Assembly (NCBI GenBank): GCA_032433765.1
Contig: JAVIAB010000160.1
Coordinates: 34,058,202-34,122,201 of the forward strand
DNA length: 64,000 bases
Reading direction: 5' to 3'
Source: Megaustenia siamemsis
Lineage: Eukaryota; Mollusca; Gastropoda; Stylommatophora; Ariophantidae
This document shows, in pieces, positions 1-10,245 of the stretch (positions are counted from its first letter, which is position 1; every line of letters starts with the position of its first letter). A program made the position numbers and the translations under genes. The notes under the pieces were generated by a model. That model was not told the origin of the DNA, did no database searches, and worked only from the letters and a program-made list of their open reading frames with translations.

Positions 1-26
1 TTATTTGTCTTCATACTAAATCTCTG

Positions 27-365
27 ATGACAGGAAACAGTCTGAGAGATAAGATCAGAAATGAAGAACTGAGAAAAAAGCTAGGAATAGCCCCAGCCAT
101 AGAATATATAAGGAAACAACAGATAAAATGGTTCGGCCACGTGACAAGGCAGAAAGAACAAAACACAACACAACGAGCCTTCAACAAACGTTGTGAGAAC
201 AACAGACCCAAGGGTCGACCACGAAAAAGATGGATCGATGGAATATTAGAAGCACTAGGAAACATAACAGCAGCAGAGGCGAACAGAAGAGCAAAAGACC
301 GCAAATTATATCTCCCCTCGACGCTGAAAGGCAGATGAGGAAGGAAAGAAGAAGAAGAAGAAGAC
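27..365 (+). pseudogene. LINE E, 3'-terminal fragment of reverse transcriptase ORF
   Basis: This is the C-terminal tail of a non-LTR retrotransposon polyprotein, 5' truncated. The readable frame (27-338, about 103 codons) contains the typical post-RT motifs IKWFGHVTR and GRPRKRWIDGILEAL, which in LINE polyproteins lie between the RT domain and the stop codon. No RT catalytic motif remains, so the fragment is non-functional. After the stop comes a short GAA-rich 3' tail (about 345-365), as in LINE B. A second copy of the same tail lies at 29655-30255, which confirms a dispersed family. The clade is not assigned. Confidence 0.8.
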
Positions 366-505
366 TAAATCTCTGGAAACCACTATTTATCCTATTACTG
401 TATGTCCACATCGGACGCATTTCAGCCCTACTTTGTCCGCGGCGATGCTAGGAAATACAGATATACAATTTGTTCCCAAGTTGTTGTAGTAAAAAAAAAC
501 AAAAA

Positions 506-765
506 AAAAGTAAAGTACCCCCTCCCCGTCACGCCAAGTGGCGTATAGGGAATATGGTGTTAGTGACCATACATTTTACAGACCTTCGGCACATGATTTT
601 GGGGTAATGTGGTCGGTATTACGCCCGTGCCGCTTTACTTTCTCAGAAAAAATATCCGGTACCCATTAAAGGCTGGGTGAACCGGAGCCGTCAGTTGGAA
701 TCGAACCCTACCTCTTGTCTTTTCTAGTCAAGTTCACTAACCACTGAGCTATATTATCGCAGTAA
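506..765 (-). mobile_element. S1 tRNA-derived SINE, copy 1
   Basis: This is a diverged copy of the commonest SINE in the window. On the minus strand it reads from a tRNA-like head (A box TAGCTCAGTGG degraded; B box GGTTCGATTCC), through a body containing GTAATACCGACCACATTACC, to a tail with GCCACTTGGCGTGACGGGG and an A-rich end at 500-510. It is identified by alignment to the cleaner copies at 5973-6235, 17910-18166 and 29735-29997. I see no convincing target-site duplication. Confidence 0.85.
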
Positions 766-1305
766 CCCATGCAATAGTTACTACATGATACATGTGTGAA
801 AGACATCGCAATTGATAGCAACCTTTTTAGATTGCTTATGTGGCAGTGTGCTGAAATGCAGGTCGCTACTAGCAAGGCACTGTGTCGAGGAGTACAGGTT
901 CGACCCTACTACGAGCTGTCTATTCTTTTCTGTTGTTTTGTGTGTGTGTCTTCTTCTCCCCCCCCCCCCCACCCCCGAGTGTTTTAAACTCATAAGCCCT
1001 GCCATGAACTAATTTGTAGATCCTCGGAAGTTTCCATTCTTAATAATATCAATTTATTTTTGTTTTCGCTTGAAAGTATCCGGACTGGAATCCATTTGTA
1101 ACAGACGTGGGATTTTCCCCAGTGACCTTGACCGACGTATAGGCCAGGTCAAGTGCTTATTCCTATAAGAGGTGAATTGCGAAACGCTACATGAAACCTC
1201 AACGGTTGAAAAGCTATGCTGCCCCGGGCACCATACCAACAACGGTAAACTATTACCTGTAACAATCGGTGAAATAACGTTAATCGTATAGTGAGACGGA
1301 GAGTG
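766..1305. other. S2-like SINE head, then unassigned sequence
   Basis: Positions 831-930 read GTGGCAGTGTGCTGAAATGC, then a B-box-like GGTTCGACCCT. They align to 59041-59165 and, more loosely, to the head of S2 (2549-2738). A C-rich run follows at 957-976. I see nothing I can name in 1020-1305. Confidence 0.5.
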
Positions 1306-1400
1306 GGTGGCAGAATCGATAACTTGTCGGGTTCCAAACCAGGAGAACACGAGTTCGAATCCCAGGTGGTCCACACCCATCTCCCTTGAAGAGAAACTAT
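1306..1400 (+). mobile_element. S4 tRNA-like SINE head
   Basis: The segment GTGGCAGAATCGATAACTTG followed about 30 bases later by GAGTTCGAATCCCAGGTGG has the spacing of Pol III A and B boxes in a tRNA-derived SINE. Its sequence differs from S1, S2 and S3. It is the only copy I recognise in the window, so the family assignment rests on the promoter-like boxes alone. Confidence 0.45.
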
Positions 1401-1463
1401 ATGGGGCAATCGACTCACTTCAACAGAGAGAGTCTGGAATCCTACTCTGATTGAGTCTTGATC

Positions 1464-1464
<1 letters not shown>

Positions 1465-1502
<38 letters not shown>

Positions 1503-2112
1503 TTTCTCTTCTTCTTCCTTCTTCATCTTTCTCCTTCTTCCTCCTTCTTCCTCCTTATTCCCTTCTTCTTGTTCTTCATTCTTCATCTTCCTCTTTCTTA
1601 TTCTTCTTCTTCCTCATTCCTCTCCTCATCTTCATTATACCGCTCCTCTTCCTTTCCCCTCTTCTTTGTCTAATCCCCCTCTTTTTCTTATTCTTCTTAT
1701 TCATCATGTTCCTCCACGTCCTTGCACACCCTCTCTTCTTCTTTCTCATTCCCCTCTTCGTATTTCTCTTCCTCATCACCCTCTTCCTCATCCTCCTCTT
1801 CTTCCTCTTCCTCGCCCCCCCCCCCCATTTTCTTCTTCCTCTTCCTCTCTTTTTCTTCTTTTTTCCTCGGTTCCTCCTCCGTCCTCCCCCTCTTCTTCTT
1901 TCTCTTCCTCATCCCCCCGTCTACCTCTCCCCCTCTTCTTCTTCCTCTCCTCCATTTCTTTTTCTTCTTATTCCGCTTATTTCTCCTCCTTTTCCCTCCA
2001 ACTCCTCTTCTTCTTCCTCTCCTCCATTTCTTCTTCTTATTCCGCTTATTTCTCCTCCTTTTTCCTCCTCCTCTTCTTCTTCCCCCTCCTTTTTTCTCCT
2101 CATTCTTCTTCC
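1465..2112. repeat. (GA)n followed by a long polypyrimidine (TTC/TCC) tract
   Basis: A GA dinucleotide run at 1468-1500 passes into about 600 bp of almost pure pyrimidine on the plus strand, with TTC, CTC and TCC triplets. Long open frames here are low-complexity artefacts, because the tract lacks stops in several frames. A homopurine/homopyrimidine tract of this length could form triplex (H-DNA) or R-loops. This is inference. Confidence 0.9.
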
Positions 2113-2224
2113 AATAACCACGGTGATTGTTGCTGCACCACTGACAGACTTTGTCAGCCTTCTCTATTTCTCTCTACACGTCCATTCATTCTTTGAGCCT
2201 CTGTAAAGTCGAGGCCTGTCCGTT

Positions 2225-2890
2225 TGTTTGTTTCTTTTCTTTTCATTCAATTTTTCATATTCTTCAAAATTCCACATTTGAAAGCCGTCAATTTTCTATT
2301 CTGTTTTCTTGTCTAATGCCCCTGTTTCAGCACCATACATGAATGTTGAGAAGATATAACATTTTGCTATTCTTACTTGTAGCCGTGGTGTTATTTGTTT
2401 TGATGTTAGTATATTTTTCATGGCATTAAAATTAATTTTTGCCATTCCTGGTCTTTTGTTTATTTCAGTTGTACATTTTCCATCACTGGTTATAGATGCC
2501 CAAGGTAGTTGTAGCTCTGAACTATCTCCAGGCCTGTTCTTTCAATTGGAGACAAATAATAATAAATGAATATTATTATAGAGGGAAACTTCCGAGGCGA
2601 TAATTAGCGAATCAATTCAGAGGAAGAGGTTTGTTTACAGCACTCGGAAAAAATGACAAATAATCAACAACAGAAAAAAATATGGACCAAAGCAGGATCG
2701 AACTTGTACTCAGTGGCACAGCGCTTTGCCACGAAAATCTGTTCTTTCAATTGTTGTATCCACTTGTTGGTTTCGAGAATGTCTGTGTTTATGATCATAG
2801 TTTTAGTCTGATATTAATATCTAATGCATATCTTTTGCTTGTTATGTTTATTTCCTTAAGTAATTGTTGTAGATCTTTAGAATTGTCTGC
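2225..2890 (-). pseudogene. LINE A fragment, interrupted by an S2 SINE
   Basis: On the minus strand this encodes, with frameshifts, the segment after the RT domain (HTITSDGKCTTEINKR-like, NILTSKQIT, YGAETW-like). It matches the LINE A copies at 3437-4940, 13277-14356 and 17229-18290. An S2 SINE at 2549-2738 splits it. LINE A sequence resumes after the duplication (TAAGTAATTGTTGTAGATC at about 2858). It is heavily degenerate and non-functional. Confidence 0.8.
2549..2738 (-). mobile_element. S2 SINE inserted in LINE A with 15-bp target duplication
   Basis: This 190-bp element has GAGACAAATAATAATAAATG at one end and, on the minus strand, a tRNA-like head (CGTGGCAAAGCGCTGTGCC, then B box AGTTCGATCCT) at the other. 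It is flanked by perfect 15-bp direct repeats CTGTTCTTTCAATTG at 2534-2548 and 2739-2753, the mark of target-primed retrotransposition. Related copies are at 22428-23475 and 61073-61424. The flanking LINE A sequence is continuous apart from the insertion, which fixes both ends of S2 to the base. Confidence 0.9.
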
Positions 2891-3436
2891 TTTAGAAAGG
2901 ATCATTTTTAGGGTGTCTACTTTTACCATATATTTTTTGTGTGTATTTATTTTTGTGGCACTTGTTTTGTTGTTATTGAAAACTTCATAGTCACCTTTGT
3001 GATGTCATATCATTAATCGAAACTGGTTTGCTTAAAGTGCTGTGCTCATTCAATACTTTTGTGTAGAACATAAATGTTGATACTTTATAGGACTGGAGAA
3101 AAGAGAATTGATACCTCATAAATATGGAGTGTTAAGGAATTAGAAAGAGTTGGTTTAACGAAATGGGAGGGTTGGGAAATTAATCATGAAGTTTGAAGTA
3201 ATTCAAATATGAAAATAGAACTGTTAAATGCGATTTAAAAGCAAAATAGATCACATTTTTTATTGCATAAAAGGATATTCACATTCCTGGGTTCTCCATT
3301 CGACGCGGATGAATACAAGATGGGCGTTTGCCTCTAGTCAGGGAAGAAAAGGCATTGAAAGGGGAAGGAAGCACTTACCCCACAGCCCTTATTTTCCCTT
3401 CATCAACGTTGTGCTACCAATGTCAGATCTGGACTC
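2891..3436. other. Unassigned AT-rich sequence
   Basis: I recognise no coding segment, repeat or RNA gene here. The last bases before 3437 (ATCATCATT) belong to the 3' tail of the neighbouring LINE A. Confidence 0.4.
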
Positions 3437-4940
3437 TCATCATCATTGAGTGCCGTCTCCGCATCGAAGGTTGGCTACCATGGAGCGCCATTCCACTCTG
3501 TCTCTTGCTTTAATGGTGCAGATTGCCATAGGCTGACTTGTCCATCTTTTGATGTTACTCGTCCATGTTAGTCTTGGTCTGCCTCTGCCTCTTTTACCTT
3601 GTATTTTCCCTTCTAATATTACTTTTATTAGACTGTTGTGTCTTTTAACATGCCCCAAAAATTTCATTTGTCTTGCTCTAATTGTGTTTAGTAGTTCTTT
3701 CTTCATTTTTAGTTGTTTTAAAACTTCCTCGTTTGTTTTCTTTTCTTTCCATCCAATTCTACCTATTCTTCTGTAAATCCACATTTCAAAGGCCTCAATT
3801 TTCTGTTCTGTTTTCTTGTCTAATGTCCATGTTTCTGCACCATACAGGAATATTCAGAAGATGTAACATTTTGCTATTCTTAGTTTTAGCCCTGTTGTTA
3901 TTTGTTTTGATGTTAGTATATTTTTCATGGCATTGAAATTACTTTTTGCCAAACATATTCTTTTATTTATTTCAGTTGTACATTTTCCATCACTGGTTAT
4001 AGTATGTCCCAGGTAGTTGTAGCTCTGGACTGTCTCTAGATGTATTCCTTCAACTGTGATATTTAATTGTAGGTCTTGTAAATTTTCTTTGTTTATGATC
4101 ATAGTTTTAGTCTTTTTGATATTCATATCTAGTCCATATTTTTTGCTTGTCATGTTTATTACATTAAGTAATTGTTGTAGATCTTTAGGATTTTCTGCTA
4201 GTAGTACAGTATCATCAGCATATCTTAGGTTATTGATTATCTTTCCATTAATGTTTAGGCCTGGCATCTCTGAGATGTTTTTAAAGATTTGCTCAGTGTA
4301 TAAATTGAATAAGCTTGGTTATAGGATGCATCCTAGTCTTACTCCTCTTTTTATATCAATGGGTGTGGGATTCTCCTTGTTATATTTTATTATTGCTGTT
4401 TGATCCCAGTACAAATTACATATCTGTCGTATGTCCGTGTCATCCAGATTTATATGTTTTAGGCAGTCTATAAGTTGCTCATGGTGTATTCTATCAAATG
4501 CTTTGGTGTAGTCTGTGAAGCAGGCATATATTGGTTTGTTTACTTCTATGTACTTTTCAATCAATGTCCTCATGCTGAATATGGCTTCTTTTGTTCCACT
4601 GTTTTTCCTGAATCCGAATTGCTGCTCATCTAATTCATTATTAATTTTATTCTGAATCCTTCCTTGTATAACTTTTAGTAAAATTTTTGTTACCTGGCTC
4701 ATTAGGCTTATTGTTCTAAAATCGCTGCATTCAAATGCACCATTCTTTTTAGGCAATGCTATAAAAGTTGATGTTTTTAGTTCCTTTGGTATGTATCCTG
4801 TACGGTATATGTCATTGCATATGTCTGTGATCACTTTAATGCCAAAATCTTCTAGTGCCTATATCATCTCGATCTGTATATTGTCAGGTCCTGATGATTT
4901 TCCCTTTTTCATTGTCTTTATAGCTTTTTTAGGACTCTAG
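3437..4940 (-). pseudogene. LINE A, 5'-truncated RT-containing copy
   Basis: This is the longest LINE A copy. Read from 4940 downward, the minus strand holds RT-domain blocks in order: KSTFIALPKKNGAFECSDFR-like fingers, FGFRKNSGTKEAIF, a TDYTKAFDRIHHEQLI palm motif A, GVRLGCIL, and the catalytic LRYADDTVLLAE box near 4210. Then come KYGLDMNIKKTKTM, GHTITSDGKCTTEINKRI, and the C-terminal tail ending KRGRGRPRLTW. At least two frameshifts split it (around 4270-4320 and 3784-3854), so it cannot make RT. The 3' end is a short (ATG)n tail at 3437-3448. The endonuclease domain is missing. The YADD motif marks it as a LINE RT; the clade is uncertain. Confidence 0.9.
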
Positions 4941-5972
4941 ACTCCAGAACAATAATTAAAGTAACCACTAACATGATTGACATTTTTTTCCCGAGTGCTG
5001 TAAAACTTCTTCACCTGAAATGATTCCATCTAGAAATGTCCATGTTTTTCTGTCCTTTGCTACCTCATTTTAATGTTTTGTTTTTTTCCAGGTGTAATTT
5101 ATCTTTGTGAAATCTGCCTCAAGGTTTCGCCCCCCCCCCTTTTTTTTTCTCTCCTATTCTGGTCTATTCAATTCTATTTTATCATTCTCTTTACTTTTAT
5201 TCTACACGTTCGTTTATCCCTCATTGGAGCACCTCCCCACTGTGTTTTGTACATTGTTCTTTCCTACGATTGTCTCCAGGTGCAATTCATCTTTGTCAGT
5301 TCCAGGTTTTGTCTTCACAAGTTTCTAGCTCTTCCCTGTTTCCCTTCTCCCAGAAGATTTTATTTTTGTCCATTTAACTCTTTCAGAACGGAAGGTTTTT
5401 TTTTTTAATTATTTTATCAATTTAGCGGTAGAGATTTCAGAGACAAAATGGTTCATGCTTTTAAATACTAATCTATATGTTTATATTTTTCGAACACTTA
5501 ACATATTATATATGAATAATAGATAATTAAACAAGGAATTAGATTCCACCAATACCAAGATGATACAATACTTATAAAAAGAATATGGGTTGATAACAGT
5601 TTACACAAATCAAAATGAGAGAGACGCACTGTGCGGCTAAGCGTACGTGACTGAAATCGGATGACGCATGGTGTGTTGATACGTAAGGAAAGAGTTAACC
5701 CCCTTCCACCTTTCCCCTTTGAGGATATCAACAATAGCTCTGCACAGTTCATGACGCACTTTGTTGTATTTTAAGTCATATTGTTTGAATATTCTGAATT
5801 TTACTAGCTATAGTTGTCCCGGGTGAAAGCATGGGAAATGTGATAGACAGAAGGGCTTCCAGACTCGTCTGGCTTTCACAGTACGGCGTCATATACATTG
5901 ACCTTCTTAATATAAAGAAGGTTGGGAATAGATCTATCGAAGGTCCATCTTCTCGTGGACTGGGTTCTTATA
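4941..5972. other. No gene recognised
   Basis: This T-rich region holds a pyrimidine run near 5130-5150 and a T run at 5396-5406. A short motif near 4981-5001 (TTTTTTCCCGAGTGCTGTAAA) matches the body of S2 and may be a relic. Otherwise I see nothing. Confidence 0.5.
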
Positions 5973-6235
5973 AAAAAGTAAAGTACCCCCGTCACGCCAA
6001 GTGGCGTATAGGGAATATGGTGTTAGTGACCATATATTTTACAGACCTTCGGTACATGATTTTTGGGGTAATGTGGTCGGTATTACGCCCGTGCCGCTTC
6101 ACTTTCCCTGAAGAAAAAAATCAGGTACCCATTAAAGGCTGGGTGAACCCGGAAGCCGTCGGTTGGGATCTAACCCTACCTCTTGTCCTTTGTAGTCCAG
6201 TTCACTAACCACTGAGCTATCGCGGCTCCTCTGGT
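5973..6235 (-). mobile_element. S1 SINE, copy 2, with target duplication
   Basis: This is a near full-length S1. The minus strand starts GGAGCCGCGATAGCTCAGTG (A box), has a B box GGTTAGATCCC, and ends in GTGACGGGGGTACTTTACTT. The perfect 8-bp repeat TTCTTATA flanks it (5965-5972 and 6236-6243), extending to about 11 bp with one mismatch. The tRNA-like head implies Pol III transcription, and mobilisation would depend on a LINE partner. No S1 copy here encodes a protein. Confidence 0.9.
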
Positions 6236-6524
6236 TTCTTATACTGAGATCTTAGTGGTGCTTTTGTATATGTCATTTTTGTTTTAAGCATAGTTGGGTC
6301 TCTGACTTTACCCCAAAACCTCCATTTACGTCCGAAGTTGGCACGACACACGATAGTGATGAAAAAAAAACGTGCCAAGAATGACTTTCGTCTCGCTTTC
6401 TTCGCTTTTTCGTTGCAGGTCCGCAAAGGAGTCAATGGCGATTATGTCTTTTGGTGCTTTGTAAACCAGAAACGATGTTCCTCTATCTCACATAGTCCGT
6501 GACCATCCTTTGCAGCCTGCCTTA

Positions 6525-6715
6525 GGTCTGGCCACAGCCTTCTATAGAATTACAAAAGCCCGCAGGCAGAAAATAAAACGGGGAAACCCTCCCAACTAGT
6601 ACGACGTTATCAGCTATATGAACTCTAGACGGCTGACGTCACTCTACCCACAACTATCCCTCCTCGCAAAGCGTCACGCTAGTTGGTAGTTTTCCGGGAA
6701 TTTCCTGTCAGCTCG
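6525..6715. repeat. Dispersed repeat R3, copy 1 of 3
   Basis: About 190 bp shares an ordered set of blocks with 21520-21705 and 49680-49875: an AGAAAATAAAA-like block, a block resembling CTATAGACGGCTGACGTCA, CCACAACTAT, and a terminal GTCACGCTAGTTGG. I see no coding capacity or tRNA-like boxes. It may be a MITE or the remnant of a larger transposon. The alignment was made by eye. Confidence 0.55.
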
Positions 6716-6998
6716 TAGACCTTTGTAAATCTTTAGATGGCTATGGTTTGTCCCAACTATTATTTAATAACTTTGGAGATTAATCCTGCTCCAAAATCAG
6801 AAACATAATTACGTTTACACTTAAAATCCACGCACTCACGCAAAGTTAACAAACTCCGTGTATATTTTGTAAATAAAAATATATCTGCCTTTATGGACAG
6901 CCTATTTGCGTTGTTAAGCAAACAGAAGGTACAGGCTAACACTAGTCGTGGCTGTTGAACGGGTCTGGATGCAAATGACACTCGGCTGCTAAGTAAGC

Positions 6999-8140
6999 TG
7001 GAGTTGTTTATAGTTACTCGTTCAGTGAAACGACTGCCTAGTTAGTTGTTTATAGTTACTCGTTCAGTGAAACGACTGCCTAGTTAGTTGTTTATAGTTA
7101 CTCGTTTAGTCAAGCAGCTGTCTAGTTAGTTGTTTATAGTTAGTTACTCGTTTAGTGAGACGACTGCCTAGTTAGTTGTTTATAGTTACTCGTTTAGTCA
7201 AGCAGCTGCCTAGTTAGTTGTTTATAGTTACTCGTTTAGTCAAGCAGCTGCCTAGTTAGTTGTTTATAGTTACTCGTTTAGTGAGACGACTGCCTAGTTA
7301 GTTGTTTATAGTTACTCGTTTAGTGAAACGGCTGCCTAGTTAGTTGTTTATAGTTACTCGTTTAGTGAAACGACTGCCTAGTTAGTTGTTTATAGTTACT
7401 CGTTTAGTCAAGCAGCTGTCTAGTTAGTTGTTTATAGTTACTCGTTTAGTGAAACGACTGCCTAGTTAGTTGTTTATAGTTACTCGTTTAGTGAGACGAC
7501 TGCCTAGTTAGTTGTTTATAGTTACTCGTTTAGTGAAACGGCTGCCTAGTTAGTTGTTTATAGTCACTCGTTTAGTGAAACGGCTGCCTAGTTAGTTGTT
7601 TATAGTTACTCGTTTAGTGAAACGGCTGCCTAGTTAGTTGTTTATAGTTACTCGTTTAGTGAAACGACTGCCTAGTTAGTTGTTTATAGTTACTCGTTTA
7701 GTCAAGCAGCTGTCTAGTTAGTTGTTTATAGTTACTCGTTTAGTGAAACGACTGCCTAGTTAGTTGTTTATAGTTACTTGTTTAGTGAAACGGCTGCCTA
7801 GTTAGTTGTTTATAGTTACTCGTTTAGTGAAACGACTGCCTAGTTAGTTGTTTATAGTTACTCGTTTAGTGAAACGACTGCCTAGTTAGTTGTTTATAGT
7901 TACTCGTTTAGTGAAACGACTGCCTAGTTAGTTGTTTATAGTTACTCGTTTAGTGAAACGGCTGCCTAGTTAGTTGTTTATAGTTACTCGTTTAGTGAAA
8001 CGACTGCCTAGTTAGTTGTTTATAGTTACTCGTTTAGTGAAACGGCTGCCTAGTTAGTTGTTTATAGTCACTCGTTTAGTGAAACGGCTGCCTAGTTAGT
8101 TGTTTATAGTTACTCGTTTAGTGAAACGACTGCCTAGTTA
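6999..8140 (+). repeat. 42-bp minisatellite, left part
   Basis: About 27 head-to-tail copies of a 42-bp unit (TTAGTTGTTTATAGTTACTC plus GTTTAGTGAAACGACTGCCTAG). Variants include CAAGCAGCTG in place of GAAACGACTG, and one unit is 4 bp longer at 7137. The array stops abruptly at the TA preceding the DNA transposon (8141) and resumes at 10248, so a single array of about 2.6 kb existed before the insertion. Confidence 0.97.
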
Positions 8141-8174
8141 TAGCTTGTTTCATAACTCGTGCCCAACTTTAAAA
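8141..8174 (+). repeat. Left terminal inverted repeat
   Basis: It pairs with 10212-10245 over about 34 bp with about 7 mismatches; the shared core is TGCCCAACTT. It is the presumed transposase binding and cleavage site. Confidence 0.93.
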
Positions 8175-8516
8175 ATCGATAGCTTTTTAACCACTTGTTG
8201 TAAGATATTCAAAATTTGCATGTAATGTTATAATGATTAGAACCCAACAGGGAATTAATTTCATTAAAAAAAAACATTTGGTTATTATTGTTGCTTATTT
8301 GATTTATATAAATTTATAACGACCCATTGATGTAGTCAAAACTTAATGTTTACAGTATTTTAAACTAAAAATAGCGAGTACAAATCCATACACGGTAGAA
8401 TTGACGTATTTGCACGCTTTCCCCGTGGTTTTTTTTGACACAATTAGACACTTGAGAAATTGTGTGTTCCATTTCCGTTCATTCATAGGTGTAGACGTGG
8501 AACAATAACATTTATC

Positions 8517-9644
8517 ATGAGTCTTAAAATGAAATTCTGCAGTTTACAAAACATCGCAATAAAAATGTATGACTATTTTTGCAAAGAGGCTAAACGAGGA
8601 AGATTATTTCATTCTTTAGAAAACCCTGAGAATAGGACAAGACACATTTTGGATTTATCTAAACGGTCATTTAATCGCTGGATTCAAGCACGTGACCGTC
8701 AATGTTCAAAATATACAAAATCACAAGGAAGAACAAAAATGTTGGATAATTTCGACAGTGAACTTATTAGAAGTGAAATTCGCAAAATGTTGGGTATGAA
8801 TGAAACTGTTACAATAAGAAAATTAAAAATTTCGCTGAAAAAGAACAACAGTATTGAAATATCAAAGTCTACATTATGGAGGAATGTGAGAGCTGCATGC
8901 TTTACATTCAGAAAGTATTCCAATGGACGAAACATCACCTGTGAGAAGCCACATATAGTAGTCATGAGAAGCAAGTACTTACGTGAAGTAAAAGAGGTGC
9001 GCAAGCAAGGTTATGATATTGTGTACTTGGATGAAACATGGATCAATGCTCACCACACTAACCAAAGGGAATGGCAGTCATCAGATGGAAAGATTAAGAG
9101 ATTAATACCTAGCAGCAAAGGACAGCGCTTGATAATTGCTCATGCAGGTAGTCGACAACATGGACTAATGCAGAATGCAGAGCTCATTTTTCTTTCAAAA
9201 TCCATAGACAATCGGGATTATCACTCTGAGATGAATGGTCACATATTTAGACATTGGATTGAAAATTCTGTTCTCCCATCACTAGATCGACCATCTTGCC
9301 TAATAATGGACAATGCAGCGTACCACAACATTGTTGCACTTGAAGATAAAGTCCAGACGTCATCCAGTACAAAAGATGCTATTAAGATATGGCTCACAAA
9401 GGAGCACATACAATTTAATAACATGTACTTAAAACCTGAATTACTATCTCTAGTAAAGCAAAAACAAAGGACAAAGATTTTTCAAATAGATAAGATTATC
9501 CAAGAGCACGGTCATATAAGTTTGAGGCTGCCACCTTACCATGCTCATTTAAATCCAATAGAACTAATCTGGGCAAAATTAAAAGGACAAGCGGCAGATG
9601 AAAATATAAACATTCAAAATATGCGATGTAAAGACTCTTGCTAA
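8517..9644 (+). CDS. DDE transposase, C-terminus lost to frameshift
   Basis: This is the transposase of the surrounding element. It would bind the inverted repeats and cut and rejoin DNA at TA sites in the nucleus. I choose the ATG at 8517 (MSLKMKFCSL), although the frame is open to 8460 without an earlier ATG. Residues 1-70 look like a helix-turn-helix region (SLQNIAIKMYDYF...SFNRWI). The catalytic triad is visible: D172 in VYLDETWIN, D265 in CLIMDNAAYHN and E349 in PPYHAHLNPIELIW. The second D and the E are separated by 83 residues. The frame ends early at 9644 after NMRCKDSC, but homologous sequence continues in another frame (next entry). At 375 codons the catalytic core is intact, so partial activity cannot be excluded. 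Confidence 0.9.
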   Translation: MSLKMKFCSLQNIAIKMYDYFCKEAKRGRLFHSLENPENRTRHILDLSKRSFNRWIQARDRQCSKYTKSQGRTKMLDNFDSELIRSEIRKMLGMNETVTIRKLKISLKKNNSIEISKSTLWRNVRAACFTFRKYSNGRNITCEKPHIVVMRSKYLREVKEVRKQGYDIVYLDETWINAHHTNQREWQSSDGKIKRLIPSSKGQRLIIAHAGSRQHGLMQNAELIFLSKSIDNRDYHSEMNGHIFRHWIENSVLPSLDRPSCLIMDNAAYHNIVALEDKVQTSSSTKDAIKIWLTKEHIQFNNMYLKPELLSLVKQKQRTKIFQIDKIIQEHGHISLRLPPYHAHLNPIELIWAKLKGQAADENINIQNMRCKDSC

Positions 9645-9795
9645 TCTCGCTTTATTAAATATAGACAAAGATTATTGAGCTAAATGTGAAGACCACGTCT
9701 TAAAACAGGAAGAGGAATATTGGAAAAATGATGGTTTGTGGAATATTCTACCCCAAACAGTTATTAATCTTTTAGACTCGTCTGATTCAGAATGA
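9645..9795 (+). pseudogene. Out-of-frame C-terminal tail of the transposase
   Basis: In the frame one base ahead of the main ORF, sequence from about 9626 reads VKTLANLALLNIDKDY, then a TGA at 9679-9681, then KCEDHVLKQEEEYWKNDGLW and a natural stop at 9793-9795. The CEDHV...EEEYW pattern is the usual C-terminal end of such transposases. So the gene has both a frameshift (about 9620-9645) and a nonsense codon, probably from TGG. Confidence 0.82.
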
Positions 9796-10211
9796 AAGTA
9801 TATAGCCCCCACAATGTTGGCCCCTATATTAACTTAAATTAGTTCAACAAACGGTCCTTTTCATGACCACACAACTATGAAAATTGGACATACAGGTATA
9901 CCTTGATATTATCGTCCGTCCTCGAACTGAGAAGACAATAATTCTCCTGGTGTTTTTCCTTATTCAGTTATTTCCCCATTACGGCCACGCCTTTACCTAG
10001 TGAAAATTAATCATAGACCAGCAACTACGGTAATTTCTATTATTTAGGGGTTCACAATTTACAATTTTGACAAACATCAAAGAAATTCGCCGCTTTAAGA
10101 AAACTGCAGCTGCAAGATATTTGTTAAATATACATTTAAGGGGTCTTTTGCATTCTAATAACATTTGGAAAATTTCAAAAGTATTTAACAAACGGTTTCT
10201 GAGCAATAGCG

Positions 10212-10245
10212 TTTTGAAGTTGGGCAAGTGATTTGAAACGAGCTA
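10212..10245 (-). repeat. Right terminal inverted repeat
   Basis: It is the inverted partner of 8141-8174 and is followed directly by the TA target duplication at 10246-10247. Confidence 0.93.

Larger units (their letters stand above)
8141..10245 (+). mobile_element. Complete Tc1/mariner-superfamily transposon (DD83E by count)
   Basis: This 2,105-bp element has 34-bp imperfect terminal inverted repeats (TAGCTTGTTTCATAACTCGT inward from 8141; TAGCTCGTTTCAAATCACTT inward on the minus strand from 10245). It is flanked by a TA dinucleotide on both sides (8139-8140 and 10246-10247). Removing the element and one TA restores the 42-bp minisatellite unit exactly (CCTAGT-TA-GTTGTTTATAG), so both ends and the TA target are certain. 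It carries one transposase gene. Established knowledge: TA targets and DDE/D transposases define IS630-Tc1-mariner elements. The long spacing between the second D and the E places it near the DD82E (Sailor-type) group rather than DD34E/D. Confidence 0.96.

Noticed and set aside
8460..8516. Extension of the transposase start to 8460
   Set aside because: The codon there is TTG. The first in-frame ATG is at 8517, and the upstream residues do not resemble the family's N-terminus.
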